Of a stretch of 64,000 nucleotides of DNA, positions 33,110-44,100 are shown piece by piece. The notes beneath the pieces were generated by a model that worked only from the letters and a program-made list of their open reading frames with translations, ran no database searches and was not told the DNA's origin. The DNA is from Schizochytrium sp. TIO01 (taxonomy: Eukaryota; Sar; Bigyra; Thraustochytrida; Thraustochytriidae): positions 2,803,148 to 2,867,147 of the forward strand of contig SMSO01000014.1 in the NCBI GenBank assembly GCA_004764695.1, in the 5' to 3' direction. Position numbers and translations under genes: made by a program. Position 1 is the stretch's first letter; every line of letters starts with the position of its first letter.

Positions 33110-35046
33110 TTGTGGAAGTTGTCATGGTGCTTTCCCATCCTCACCGTTCCCGCTTTCACTCACACCCAAGCTACCTACAGAATACCTGATTAGAATGTAT
33201 ATTATATGCAGGAGCGTTTCCCTGGCTGCCTAGCCGATCTTTCTTTCATCTGCGCTTCCGCAACCTCAATTGCGTCATGTACATCCTTGGACGGCAATGC
33301 TGATAGCAATCTATAATAATGAGTTTGTCTTTTACTAACAAAGTCATTGGTATCACCATCCCACTTGCGTCTGTAGCATAAACGCAATGTAGCAACTATA
33401 GTGTCTGCGACACTGACTGTCTTTTTTTATGGACTTCAAACCGTGGCAGCGTTTGAATGCCCGCGATAAGCTACACACGTAAAGCAAGATAGCTAGCTTC
33501 ACACGCGCAGTACACAAAGTTGAAGAACCTTAGTCTTATGGTAAAGCTAAATGTTGATAATAAAAACAAAATTTGGTGCTACTGTTTGTGCTTGCAGTGA
33601 AAAGCTGAATCCACTTCAAAAGCTACTCTTTTAAAATTAAATTTAATAGTCGTGGCGTTATGTTTTTGGCTTTGGTTTATTACCCAACAAAAGGATTGAT
33701 AGGTGTACTTAGCTTCTAACCATTGTGAGTCAGAACCTTTCAAAGTACAAAAAAGCAAGTTGTGCAGCTAACCACTGACTTAATTGCTTGAACAAGTAAA
33801 GGCAATCGATACGCTAACTATGCTGCACGAACAGCAAAAGTGCGCCAGTTGTTCGGAACGCATGAGCGAGGGAAAGGTATTCTTATCATTCAAATGTTTT
33901 CCTGTTGAGGTCAGGTCTTTCTATATTTGCTTTTCAATATATAAAAACCCGAGGGTGCGCAGTAGTGTATCGCGAGATGTAGCACTATGACCCTACATGC
34001 ATTCTTGTATTTTCTCATCCCATCTTGAACATGGCCTAGTATGAGATGATTGACAACTTCTAGGATAACGATTATCCGCGAGAAAAGACTCTCGAATTAT
34101 TGCTTTCATGGTCACTAAGCTATATTGTGAAGGTATTCAAAGTGGAACTTTTGATGCTGCAGTTGAGGCGTCAAGTACTAGGGTGTGTATTAATCCTTTA
34201 TGTTTGCGCTATAAGTCAGCGAAATGCAGGACTTCGTCTTTTAGTAACTTGAGCCCTACCTAGAGCTACTACCTAGAGTCGCCTCTCCATGACGTCCCGC
34301 TTACCTGAGTTGGCGTTAACATTTGGCGTATCAGTCTGCAAAGATGCCCTAAAAATTCTGTGTAATATCGCGGCCTCACTAATTGCAGATAGACCTTGCT
34401 AGACATTTAATGTTCAAACCTAGGAGTTACTGCTTCGGAGAAGTGCTTGTACTCAGCTTTTTCTTCCCGTCCGGTTTCTTTCATACCTTTTAAAAATATA
34501 AAATTAAAATTAAAATTACTTAAATATAAAAAGGCCTTGGTGCAGACGAGAAAGAGTGTTTTGATTTTCTTTTGTAGCTAGTTGCCCAAAGTTCAAGGTG
34601 CCGCAATATAACGAACGACGCTAGTGTAGTAATCTTTCAACCTTGTTATCCCGGACTCTATATGATCGACATGATCGACTGTCACATGATTTTGATGTTG
34701 ACCGGTCTCTGCGGTGGTTAGGTTAGGTGCGCATCGCCTTGGGGAACTGTTTGGCCGCAAAGTATTTGCGATAAAGGCTAGCTAGCAGCCAACCAAAGCA
34801 GATAGAAACTCATCCATCACTGGAGCTGCAGCAGCGTGCCCTCGCTAGGGTCTAGGGAGGAGGGCCCAGGAGCAAGCAAGAAGCCATTTACTTTCCACAC
34901 GACCATGCCGGCACAGCATTGTGAATTGCCAATCCCACGTACACGAACAAAAACTCGCATGAAGAAGGCAAGTCGGCGGAGAGCGAGCGCCCTTTTCCTA
35001 GGTGTCCCATTCCGCGGGCAACTCCAAGAATTCTTAGAGAAGCACC

Positions 35047-35073
35047 GCTGCTGCTGCTGCTGCTGCTGCTGCT
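35047..35073. repeat. GCT/AGC trinucleotide microsatellite
   Basis: Nine perfect GCT units. Confidence 0.9.
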
Positions 35074-35315
35074 ACCACCATAGCAGCATGCCCTCGGGCT
35101 GAACATCACAAGAAAGGATCAGTGTGCGAAGAGTGCAGAAATCACAAGCGCTCGATGGCGGCATTGGCGAGCAAAGTTCCCACGGCCCCCTTTTGCATTG
35201 CCTTCAGTTCCCAAAGTGAATGAATGGGTGGTGGTAGCACGCTCGCCACGTCACTCACTTACTCACACTCTCTCTCTCTCTCACTCACTGCCTTTGCCCC
35301 TCTGAGCCGGGGATG

Positions 35316-35338
35316 GTGCTACAACCAGGTTGTAGCAC
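35316..35338. repeat. 23-bp palindrome with one-base centre
   Basis: GTGCTACAACC and its exact complement GGTTGTAGCAC separated by one A. The left arm is identical over 11 bases to 31746-31756. Confidence 0.85.
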
Positions 35339-35487
35339 ATTCGCCTGAATTACCTTCAAGCTAAGATTCTTCAGTTCGACTGCTCCGCCAACAGAAAAGC
35401 GAATTCAAGAGTGCCTGCGTAGGTAAGTTGGTGGGTAGGTACTTGCTTGCTTGCTTGCTCGCTCGCTCGCCTGCCTGCCTCTTTACA

Positions 35488-35519
35488 ACAGACAAACAAA
35501 CAAACAAACAAACAAACAA
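35488..35519. repeat. AAAC tetranucleotide microsatellite
   Basis: About seven CAAA/AAAC units, preceded at about 35441-35480 by GCTT, GCTC and GCCT blocks. Confidence 0.9.
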
Positions 35520-36027
35520 GCAGAGAAGAGGCGTGGACCTGTTCGCATCGCGCTCGTGCGGGCCTTTCCCCCGCCCAATGTTTTGTTTTATTCGCTCCGC
35601 TCACTCGCTCGCCTTTTCGTGGCGCCCTCCGACTCCTTTTGCTTTGCTCGCTCACTGAGCGTGCAGGTTTGCATGCAGAGCAGAGCAGAGGAATCTATCT
35701 ATCTATCTCACCCCCTCTGCATCTGTGAACCTAAGTTGCGTCGGGTTCGCGGGCGCCCGGCGGCACCAAGAATAATTGCTCTGCGCTCCAAGGCTGAATC
35801 GAACTGGACAGGGCAGGACTTGACTCGACTCGATGCGAAGAAGGCGACAGCTGAGACCCAAACGGAGACACCTGACTGACAGACGACATGCAGACAGAGA
35901 GACCGACCACTGGCGAGGAGCCGAGACTTGAGAACTTACTTGAGGGAGTCGAAGAAAATGCAAATCAACGCAATACTCGCACTCGCGGTCGGCTCATAAA
36001 AGCAGTCCAGGGCTCGTAGCAGCCAAT

Positions 36028-36080
36028 GTGCAGCATTTCGTTGGTCCATTGTGCAGCATTCGTTGGTCCATTGTGCAGCT
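36028..36080. repeat. 22/23-bp tandem repeat, two copies and a partial third
   Basis: Copy 1 (36028-36050) and copy 2 (36051-36072) differ by one T; a third begins GTGCAGC at 36073. Unit starts GTGCAGCATT and ends GGTCCATT. Confidence 0.9.
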
Positions 36081-36236
36081 AGCTAGCTTGGCAACTCTGC
36101 ATGCATTTCGGCGAGAGGAGCGGCCCGCCGGCAGCAAAACTCGGGTCGGGGCTGGGCTACGACGAGATGAATGATGAAATCGAGGGCGTCCAGTTTAGCG
36201 CACTTGGAATGAATTGCCTTAAGGCATTTATTTCTT

Positions 36237-36237
36237 C

Positions 36238-36269
<32 letters not shown>
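36237..36269. repeat. CAGA tetranucleotide microsatellite
   Basis: About eight CAGA units. Confidence 0.9.
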
Positions 36270-38039
36270 TTGTTGCTGTGTGCTTGAGCGCTTGATGATT
36301 ATTATTGTTGTTATTAATTAATTTTTAATAATGCAAAGTTGGAAAACTCAAGGCGAACTTTTCTTTTCATTCAGGTGGTGGTGTTAAAAAAAGGCATCCT
36401 TCCCATCCCCTCAGGTTCATTCCAACAGAAGAATACAAAATGTTTTCAGCGAAACTGCATTTAAAGCTATTCTTTCTCTCCTTTGTAGCTCTAAAGGTAA
36501 GTAGGAAGGTAAGTATAGGGTAGGTAGGTACCTACTAGGTACTCAAGATCTTCCAGCAAAGGGGCATTTTTGGTGTACTTTCTTTTACACCCATCCTATT
36601 CCTTCACCACTTTCTTCGTCATGAAACTAAAAACAAATTTTAAAAACTTTTTAAAAGGAAACCTGAACGCCCCCTCACAGATGACTCATTTTTTTAAATT
36701 ATGCTTTTAAAAAAATAAAATAAGTTTGGTTTTATCCATTTAGGAAAAGGGTCGATTTTCTCTGTTTTTTTGTTTGTTTTTTGGCAAGCGAAGGTACTAA
36801 CTACTGCGTCCTGGCTTTTCAGCAGTCAAAGTCGGCCAGCTCGAGGGCATGCTCTCGAGGCAGCGACAGCTATCTATTGACGTGTTCGTCGAAACCTTTC
36901 AAAGGGCCTGGGCTCTCTCTGCTCTGCGCCTCGGTCTTGTGACTCTCAGACCTTCTTTCCTTTCCTGTTCGTTCCATACATTCAATTAATTGGGTATTTC
37001 TTCTTCTTCTTCTTTTTCTTTCAAGTTGGTTTGAAGAATTCGCTTTATTCTTCGACTTCTATTTCTCATACAAATTAAAGGGAAGAAACTAAAAAAATAA
37101 AAAAAAATTGAGTTTGCTAGTTTTAACAAGTAAGAAGAACAGAAAGAAAGAGTGCAGGGTGGCGCTGGCTGGTTAAGAAAATCCAAGGCCTGAGCGTTGC
37201 TCCATTTCTATTCTTGTGCGGTCCCTTACACCTCAAGAGGCAGCCACGAATAGTGAGCAGACTGTGCTACGTCTCCGCTTGGACCGTTGCGGCTAGCCTA
37301 TCGCTGCTCATATTCGCAAATGCAAAGGCGTCCTGGCGACGAGCGAGTCACACGGCTGCATTTTTTTGTTTGTTTGTTTGGCAAAAGATCGTGGATGCGC
37401 AATTAGCTCACTTATAGACTTAACTCTATCTTGGGTGTCACTCTTCTTTAATTTTATAAAGCAATAATAATAATACTACATAAAATAGCAAATATATATT
37501 TACTTTATTTAATACAAAAAAAATAAAAAATAAAAATAAAAACTCTATCGTAGAACTGGGCACATGGAAAGGGATAGGTATAGAGGGAAAGTGCAACGAA
37601 AACACATGCCGGGAAAACCGGCGACTCCTCTTGGTCTCAGAGCGCCTCAAAGGCGAGCCTTTGCACGGGTTTTGCGACCTGATGGAGCTCCTTCTCAGGA
37701 ATAAAGCACCAGTCATCACCCGTTTTCGATTTGCCAGGACAAGAAAAGGACGCCTTCTCATAACTTGAGAGAATACTCTGTCTGTGTTGTGCGCTTCTTC
37801 TTCCCATTTTTTAGTTTTTCATTTCTTTTTTGTTGGTTCACACTGTGCAACAATCTCCAGTTTTGTTTGTTTACTTTCTTTGAAGTTTATTCGTGAATTG
37901 ATAATAAAAGAGTGGGCGGGCTCAGAATGAAAAGCAAAAGAGGTGGCAGGCAGTAGGTGCCTGCCTACCTAGTTTTATACATTTTATACATCGCAGATAG
38001 CCCAAGTTTAATGTATGTGGGAGTGCATAAATGGCTCAT

Positions 38040-38040
<1 letters not shown>

Positions 38041-38109
<69 letters not shown>
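38041..38109. repeat. Long TAA trinucleotide microsatellite
   Basis: About 23 uninterrupted TAA units, 216-284 bp upstream of the aminotransferase ATG. It creates a poly-Ile frame on the minus strand that is not a gene. Confidence 0.97.
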
Positions 38110-38110
<1 letters not shown>

Positions 38111-38324
38111 CAAAAAATGTGGGCACAAGGATCTTTTTAAAAGGAATAAGAGAAAAAGAGCAGAGTAAAAAGAAAGAGTAGTAGTGAACAATAGTGGCGC
38201 AGAAGCATATGGGCGAAGAAGAGCAGCAACCAGGACATCATCAAACCCAAAACACGAAAGCAAAACCAAAACTTGAGGCAGCAGCAGAAGCAGCACAGTC
38301 GCAAGCAATACAAACCTAGGCAAG

Positions 38325-39566
38325 ATGTCCCAGGCCGCTAAGCAAGCTATCAACCGCGGTGTTGGCCGCCTCTCTGACCTTGTCGTCGTAAAGGGCAAGG
38401 GCTGCTGGGTTGAGACCAACGAGGGCCGCAAGATCCTCGATATGGCCAGTGGTATCGGTGTCGTCTCCACCGGTCACTCTCACCCCAAGGTTGTCAAGGC
38501 CGCCCAGGAGCAGATCTCCCGCATTGTCCACGCCCAGGTCAACATCTCCTACCATGACAAGATGCTCGAGCTCACCGACGCCCTCCGCCCGGTCGTGCCC
38601 CAGACCCTCGACAGCGTCTTCTACACCAACTCTGGTGCTGAGGCCGTTGAGAACGCCGTCAAGATCGCCCGTAACGCCACCCGCAAGGGCGGTGTCATCG
38701 TCATGCAGGGATCTTACCACGGTCGCACCCTCGCCACCTCCGCCATGACCACTTCTGGCCGCTACTACCGTCAGCACTTTGGCCCCTTCATGCCTGGTGT
38801 CACCACGACCCCCTTCCCCTACGAGCACAAGGGCTGGACCACCGAGCGTGCCATCGAGGAGTTCGACCTTCTCTTCAAGCAGCAGCTCCACCCTGAGGAC
38901 GTTGCCTGCCTCATCATGGAGCCCATCCTCGGTGAGGGTGGCTACGTGCCCGTGACCCAGGAGTACCTCGACCACGTCTCCAAGTTCTGCAAGGCCAACG
39001 ACATCCTTGTGATCATGGACGAGGTCCAGACCGGCTTTGGCCGCACCGGTAAGATGTTCGCCTGCGAGCACTACAACTTCCAGCCGGATATCCTTGTCAC
39101 CGCCAAGGGTATTGCCTCTGGTTTCCCCCTCTCTGCCGTCTGGTCTCGCCAGGAGATCACTGACAAGCAGGAGCCCGGCAGCATGGGTGGTACCTACACC
39201 GCCAACGCCGTCGCCTGCGCCGCCGCTATTGCCACCCAGGAGGTCATGCGCGAGGAGAACCTCGTCCAGAACGCCGCTGACCGTGGTGCCCAGCTCCAGG
39301 CTGCTCTCCGTGAGTTCCAGCAGGAGCGCCCCGATGTCATCTCTGACGTCCGTGGTCTTGGCTGCATGGTTGGTGTCGAGTTCAACCCGAAGCTCAAGGG
39401 CATCAAGGGCGCCGTCTCCAAGGGCTGCCTTGACCGTGACATGATCCTCCTCGGCTGCTCTGCTTACGAGACTGTCCGCTTCATCCCTCCCCTCGTTGTC
39501 AGCTCTGACGAGATCAACAAGGCCGTCGGCATCTTCAAGGAGTCTGTCAACGCCTTCACCGCATAA
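38325..39566 (+). CDS. Class III aminotransferase, GabT-like (4-aminobutyrate aminotransferase)
   Basis: 413 aa, ATG in a CAAG context. PLP-dependent fold type I enzyme: SGIGVVSTGHSHP (42-54), TNSGAEAVENAVKIAR (101-116), QGSYHGRTLATSAMT (128-142), aspartate D232 in MDEVQTGFGRTG, and the PLP lysine K261 in VTAKGIASGFP. Class III members move an amino group from the omega position of GABA, ornithine or related amines to 2-oxoglutarate; overall motif pattern fits bacterial-type GabT (GABA to succinate semialdehyde). Substrate is inferred, and ornithine or beta-alanine remain possible. No mitochondrial targeting sequence is obvious. Codon use is almost entirely C/G-ending, so strongly expressed. 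The 438-codon antisense frame is a shadow. A long TAA repeat lies in the promoter region. Confidence 0.93.
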   Translation: MSQAAKQAINRGVGRLSDLVVVKGKGCWVETNEGRKILDMASGIGVVSTGHSHPKVVKAAQEQISRIVHAQVNISYHDKMLELTDALRPVVPQTLDSVFYTNSGAEAVENAVKIARNATRKGGVIVMQGSYHGRTLATSAMTTSGRYYRQHFGPFMPGVTTTPFPYEHKGWTTERAIEEFDLLFKQQLHPEDVACLIMEPILGEGGYVPVTQEYLDHVSKFCKANDILVIMDEVQTGFGRTGKMFACEHYNFQPDILVTAKGIASGFPLSAVWSRQEITDKQEPGSMGGTYTANAVACAAAIATQEVMREENLVQNAADRGAQLQAALREFQQERPDVISDVRGLGCMVGVEFNPKLKGIKGAVSKGCLDRDMILLGCSAYETVRFIPPLVVSSDEINKAVGIFKESVNAFTA

Positions 39567-41195
39567 ATCCAACCTAGTGTATGACCACAAACCCGTTTTT
39601 ATGCACGTACCATCCTGCCCGTGAAATACCAAGTTCCGTTTTTCTTATATTTCATTCTAAACACACCATTGCTACGCAATCGTAAACAACTGTGACTCAT
39701 TGATTCATTTCTTTCGTATTTTTCTTTCTTTCTTTGATATCCCTCTTTTACTGTCCAGCTTCACTGTAAACCACCCTGTCGATTCCCTCTAATACCCACG
39801 TGCCGTGGTCCTGACGATCTTGATTCGGTCTTGACGTCTCAGAAGATGCAACCGCATACCATGCACACTACCATGATGGTTAGCTTGCCTCTTATTCCTG
39901 CTGCTGCTTCCAGACCCAAGACACGAAAGAGCAAACCTCAAGTTTCATCATGAGTCTTGTCATTCATCGAGTAGAAAATGCATGAATGAGCCTTTGGTAG
40001 CTAGCTGCCTGCACCCTGTTGTACAAGTTCCACCATAATTTATTTCTTCAGCCATCATCTAGATCACACACCTGCTCCCCAACACAGGGAGGCTTGTCCT
40101 TCATCCCTCACACAGGCAGCCTCAACGCCAACCTCTCCAGACCAAGCCGGCACTTGTAGCATGCATGCATGCATGCATGCACTTGCTTTGCTTTGCTTTG
40201 CTTTCTTTCTGCCACAATTCGCGATCTCAACCCTTCTCGTGCTACCACCACTCCTACTGACGTGTTAAATGGTCCTACGCAATGCCAATTTTTCCATAAC
40301 CGAGCATCGACACGGCTCTCTACGACCCGCATACCTCAAACGCTAAGCCTCCACCCGTGCCTTTCTTCCTGCTTTAGTCGTGACCTTGAGGACAGCGCGA
40401 AGTCCAAGCTTCGTCTCGCCAACTCTGGCACCTCGAAGAGGGAGGCTCAATAATGGGTCCTCAGCTGCTCAGGTACGAAGAGCTGAGGCGCTTTGCAGCA
40501 CCGTGCACGGCGGCTGAACGGAGGCCTCACTCACTCCTTGCTAGTGCTTCTTACGCGTGAGCGATGGAGTGAGCGAGTGAAACGGTCATGACCTGTACGT
40601 ACTAAAAGCAGAGTTTCACCCCCCCTCCATCTGGGAAAGTAAAAGCGCAGTTGTGTTGAAGGTCGCAAGTGGGTTATAGAGAGGGATACAGTGGGAGTTT
40701 AGAGGTGCAAGTGGGTTATAGGATGCAAGAACTATAGAGCAAACGGGGCTACCCTCGCCTAGGGCGGTCCTAGAAATGCCCCGCTGTCCTCAAGAATACC
40801 ATCACCACATCGCATAATCTAGCCTCAAGCCACGCAAGCCTGCACGGTAAGGAGATTATGAAGGCCAGCGAGTCGACCTTCTCGTGGGCATTCGTCGGAT
40901 ATCAACAGCTGCGGAGTTGCTGCTGTTTATGTTGGCTGATCTGGCGCCCGAATTTCAATGTTACGCATGACAATTAGTTAGCGGTAACAAAGCATAGTCG
41001 CAGATAGAGAATACTACTACCACCGAAGGCTCTGTTTCGTAAACAGAGAAGCAAACTTAGGTTGGGTTTGTACAACTATCACAGCAAACGCGAACCGAGG
41101 GTGCGTGCAACTCCCACTCAGCAAGTGCTTTGCGGCATCGGGTCGTCGCAACGAAGGCGCGCTCTGAAGCCCTCAGGGCCAGCTTTCGTGGCGGG
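39567..41195. other. 1.6 kb spacer before the kinesin gene
   Basis: No credible gene. Contains a GCAT repeat (40159-40181) followed by CTTTG repeats (about 40184-40205), and a 15-bp direct repeat GCAAGTGGGTTATAG at 40665-40679 and 40707-40721. Confidence 0.55.
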
Positions 41196-44100
41196 ATGGA
41201 CCTGGACCAGGCCGGAGAAGATGTCTTCAGGCAGGCCATCATGGACCACGCCCTGAGCTTGGGCATGGACCCCGAGCGAGATGCAGGGTTCCTCTGGCTT
41301 GCTGAAGAGGCATTGACAGCAGAACTTCCCGATGAGTGGGAACCTGTGGAGTCCGATGGTCAGCAGTATTACTACAACCGTCGTACAGGACAGAGTTCGT
41401 GGGAAAACCCGCTTGACGAGCCGTACAGAAGGCTTTTCTTGAAACTGCGCAACAATCCTGAGATTGCGCGGGAAGAGAAACAGCGCAGATCGGCAGCAAG
41501 AAATTGGAATGGAAGTAATTTGGGTGCTGGTTCTATCAGCAAATCATCTGCCGCGGCACAGGGCTCGCAGGATATTGTGTATGCTGACAGAGAGCGAAAA
41601 ATGGCGGAAGAACTTGGGCTTCACCCCCTGGATCTTGGAGAAGACCCTCCAAGCGCGCCCGGTAGCACTTCGAGCAGCGGTGGGGTTTTAACATTTCAGG
41701 GTTCGCAGGCAGATGGATACACGAGCTCGAGAACGTCTGCAATGAGCCAGTCGAACCAGCCGAGCATTGTGAATATCATTGACCACAGAGCAGCAACCAT
41801 GGCTGATGGTGAGGTGGACATGCAGTATCTAGCAGAGTTCAACGACGGCAATACGAACTGGTTCTCTGCTAACACGATGTTTTCAGAGGTGCCCGACCTT
41901 ATTCACGAATACAACAATGGCATTCTCGCGTCGAGGGCCCAGGCAACAAAGTCGTTGGAAGTTCAGCTAGAAGAAGAGCGTGCCCGCGTGGCGGCACTTA
42001 AACGTACACTGGAGGAGGAGCGTACGCAATCTGCAAAGGAGCTCCAAGAGCTGCGGGAAGAACTCGATACAGAGCGTAGAAATGCACTAGATAATTTTGA
42101 CTCTGCATCGCATTATAACAGCGCTAGCAAGGGTCCACGAGATTTCAAAGAACGCGAGGCCATGGCCCAGCAGCTTGAGGACATGGCTTCTGCAAAACGT
42201 AGCGTAGAGCATGCACTTAGTCAGGTGAAGCAGGAGCTTAATGAGGAGATTGCATCCAATCTTGCGTCGCGTAAGCAAGTCGTTGCTCTCGAGGCTGAGC
42301 TTGAGCAGGCCAAACGTCAATGCGATCAAGCACAAGCCGATCACAAGGCTGCCAAACAGCGAGCTCAGGAGGCTGAGCGACGTCTGCGTGATCGCAGTTT
42401 TGCTAACAGCCCTGCAAAGTCAAGGGCTGGGGGCTTTGCAGATAATGAGGATGAAGACCTGGAATCTGAAATCCAACGCTTACGAACTGAACTGTCTCAG
42501 AAATCAAATGAATGTCTCGAAGCTACCGAGGCTCTTGAGGCCTCCAAACGTCAGCTCAATCGTGCTGCAAATGAACGTGATGTTGTGCAAACTGCACTTG
42601 ACAAGGTTAAAGTTGAGTTGGATCTCGAATTCAAAACCACTGCGCGCCTTCGCCAAGATGCTCAACAAGCTCAGGATCGTGCAGACACCCTTGAGCGAGA
42701 ATTGCAAATCTCACGCCATGACCTTAACACAGTCCTTGCAAAGGCATCCCCTGGAAAGTCCACATCCCCATCATCTAAGTCAGTTACAAGCAACGCAGAG
42801 CACGCCGAGGTCAAGTCCTTACGGCAGGAAATCTCAACATTACAGGATAAACTTTCGCACGAGAAATCAGAGGCACTCAATACGCAAGAACGTCTTTATG
42901 CTGCAGAGCGACGAGCAACTCGTGCTGAGAATGAGCGAGATGTTCTTCAAAAGGCTCTTACCCAAGTCAAGGCTGAGCTCCAGCAGGAGTTTACAACTTC
43001 TGCTGGTTTGCGTCAAGAGGCTCAAAAGTTGCAGGACAAGGTAGACTCTCACGAACGCGAGATTCAATCTTTGCGAGACGAGTTGCAAGATGTCCAGAAT
43101 GCTAGCAAGAAGAATGATAATGTGGATGACGATGCTACACGCAAGCTTGAGGATCTCCAGAACACAATTCACAAGCTGCGTGACTCCCTTCGTCAAAAGG
43201 ATAGTGAACTTGATGATACGCATGCAAATCTTTTGGCTGCTCAAGAACAGGCACAGAGCGCAACCCGTAGCCGCGATCGTGATGCTGCAGAACGTGAGGT
43301 TTTGGAGAACTCAGCTCGTACTGCCAAGGAGGATCTTGCACGCGAGTCTGCCCTTGCAGCTCAAATGCGTCGCGAGCTCACAGCAGCACAGGTGAAGATT
43401 GAAGAGATGGGTAAGCAGGCAGGAGATAAAGAAGCTCATGAGCAACAGTTAGCTGATATGGATATGAAGTTGCGCCGTAGCAAGGAGAAGGTCCGAACTC
43501 TTGAGCAGACTCTGGCTCGCTGCAAGGATGAAATGGACACTGTCATTCGAGCGCATGATGCTCGCACAGGTGCCGCCAATGAAGAACGGGTGCGCGATCT
43601 TGAAGAGCAGCTTCGCGAAAGGGATTCACAGATGCAACGCCAAACAGAGGCTGTGGAGCAAAAAGCAAAGAAGATTGCCTCTCTCGAACATGAAATTGAA
43701 GTCATTCGAAGTGCAGAAACCATTGATCCGATGGAGCTTGAGCGTACAAAGCAAGAACTTGCCGCAGCCTCGGAGCGACTTGCCGAAGAAATTCGAAAGC
43801 GCCGCGCTATTCACAACAAGCTTGTCGACCTACAGGGTAATATTCGCGTCTATTGTAGAGTACGTCCTGTGCTAGTTCACGAGACAAAGTCTGGTCGTGC
43901 AGATGTCGTTGTGCGTTTTCCCAATGAAGGTGAGATTAAGTTACTTCAGTCTTTGTCTTGCCGTGACCAGGAAGATGCCTTCGAGTTCGACCAGGTCTTT
44001 CAACCTACTGCTCAGCAATCGCAGGTCTTTTCCCAGGTCGAGCCACTGGTTCAGTCTGCACTCGACGGTTATAATGTATGTATCTTTGCTTACGGTCAAA

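Larger units (their letters stand above)
30621..38324. other. 7.7 kb gene-poor, repeat-rich region
   Basis: No frame with a credible start or family signature on either strand. AT-rich in 31-34.6 and 36.3-38 kb with many TTTTAAAA and A/T-tract blocks. It contains nine GTAGCAC/GTGCTAC-type elements between 31.68 and 35.34 kb, a perfect hairpin at 33082-33109, a 23-bp palindrome at 35316-35338, microsatellites (GCT, AAAC, CAGA, TAA) and a 22/23-bp tandem repeat at 36028. No transposase, reverse transcriptase or terminal repeats were recognised. It may hold ncRNAs or a fast-evolving spliced gene that I cannot see. Confidence 0.6.

Noticed and set aside
35441-36269. Repeats that could be taken for a CRISPR array or centromeric satellite
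   Set aside because: They are simple tetranucleotide microsatellites and a two-copy tandem; no spaced identical repeats exist.
30621-38324. Possible transposon in the gene-poor region
   Set aside because: No transposase, reverse transcriptase, long terminal repeats or target-site duplications could be found.
38036-38470. 144-codon minus-strand frame with poly-Ile
   Set aside because: Translation of the TAA microsatellite joined to antisense of the aminotransferase.
38316-39632. 438-codon minus-strand frame opposite the aminotransferase
   Set aside because: Same codon-bias shadow; no family signature.
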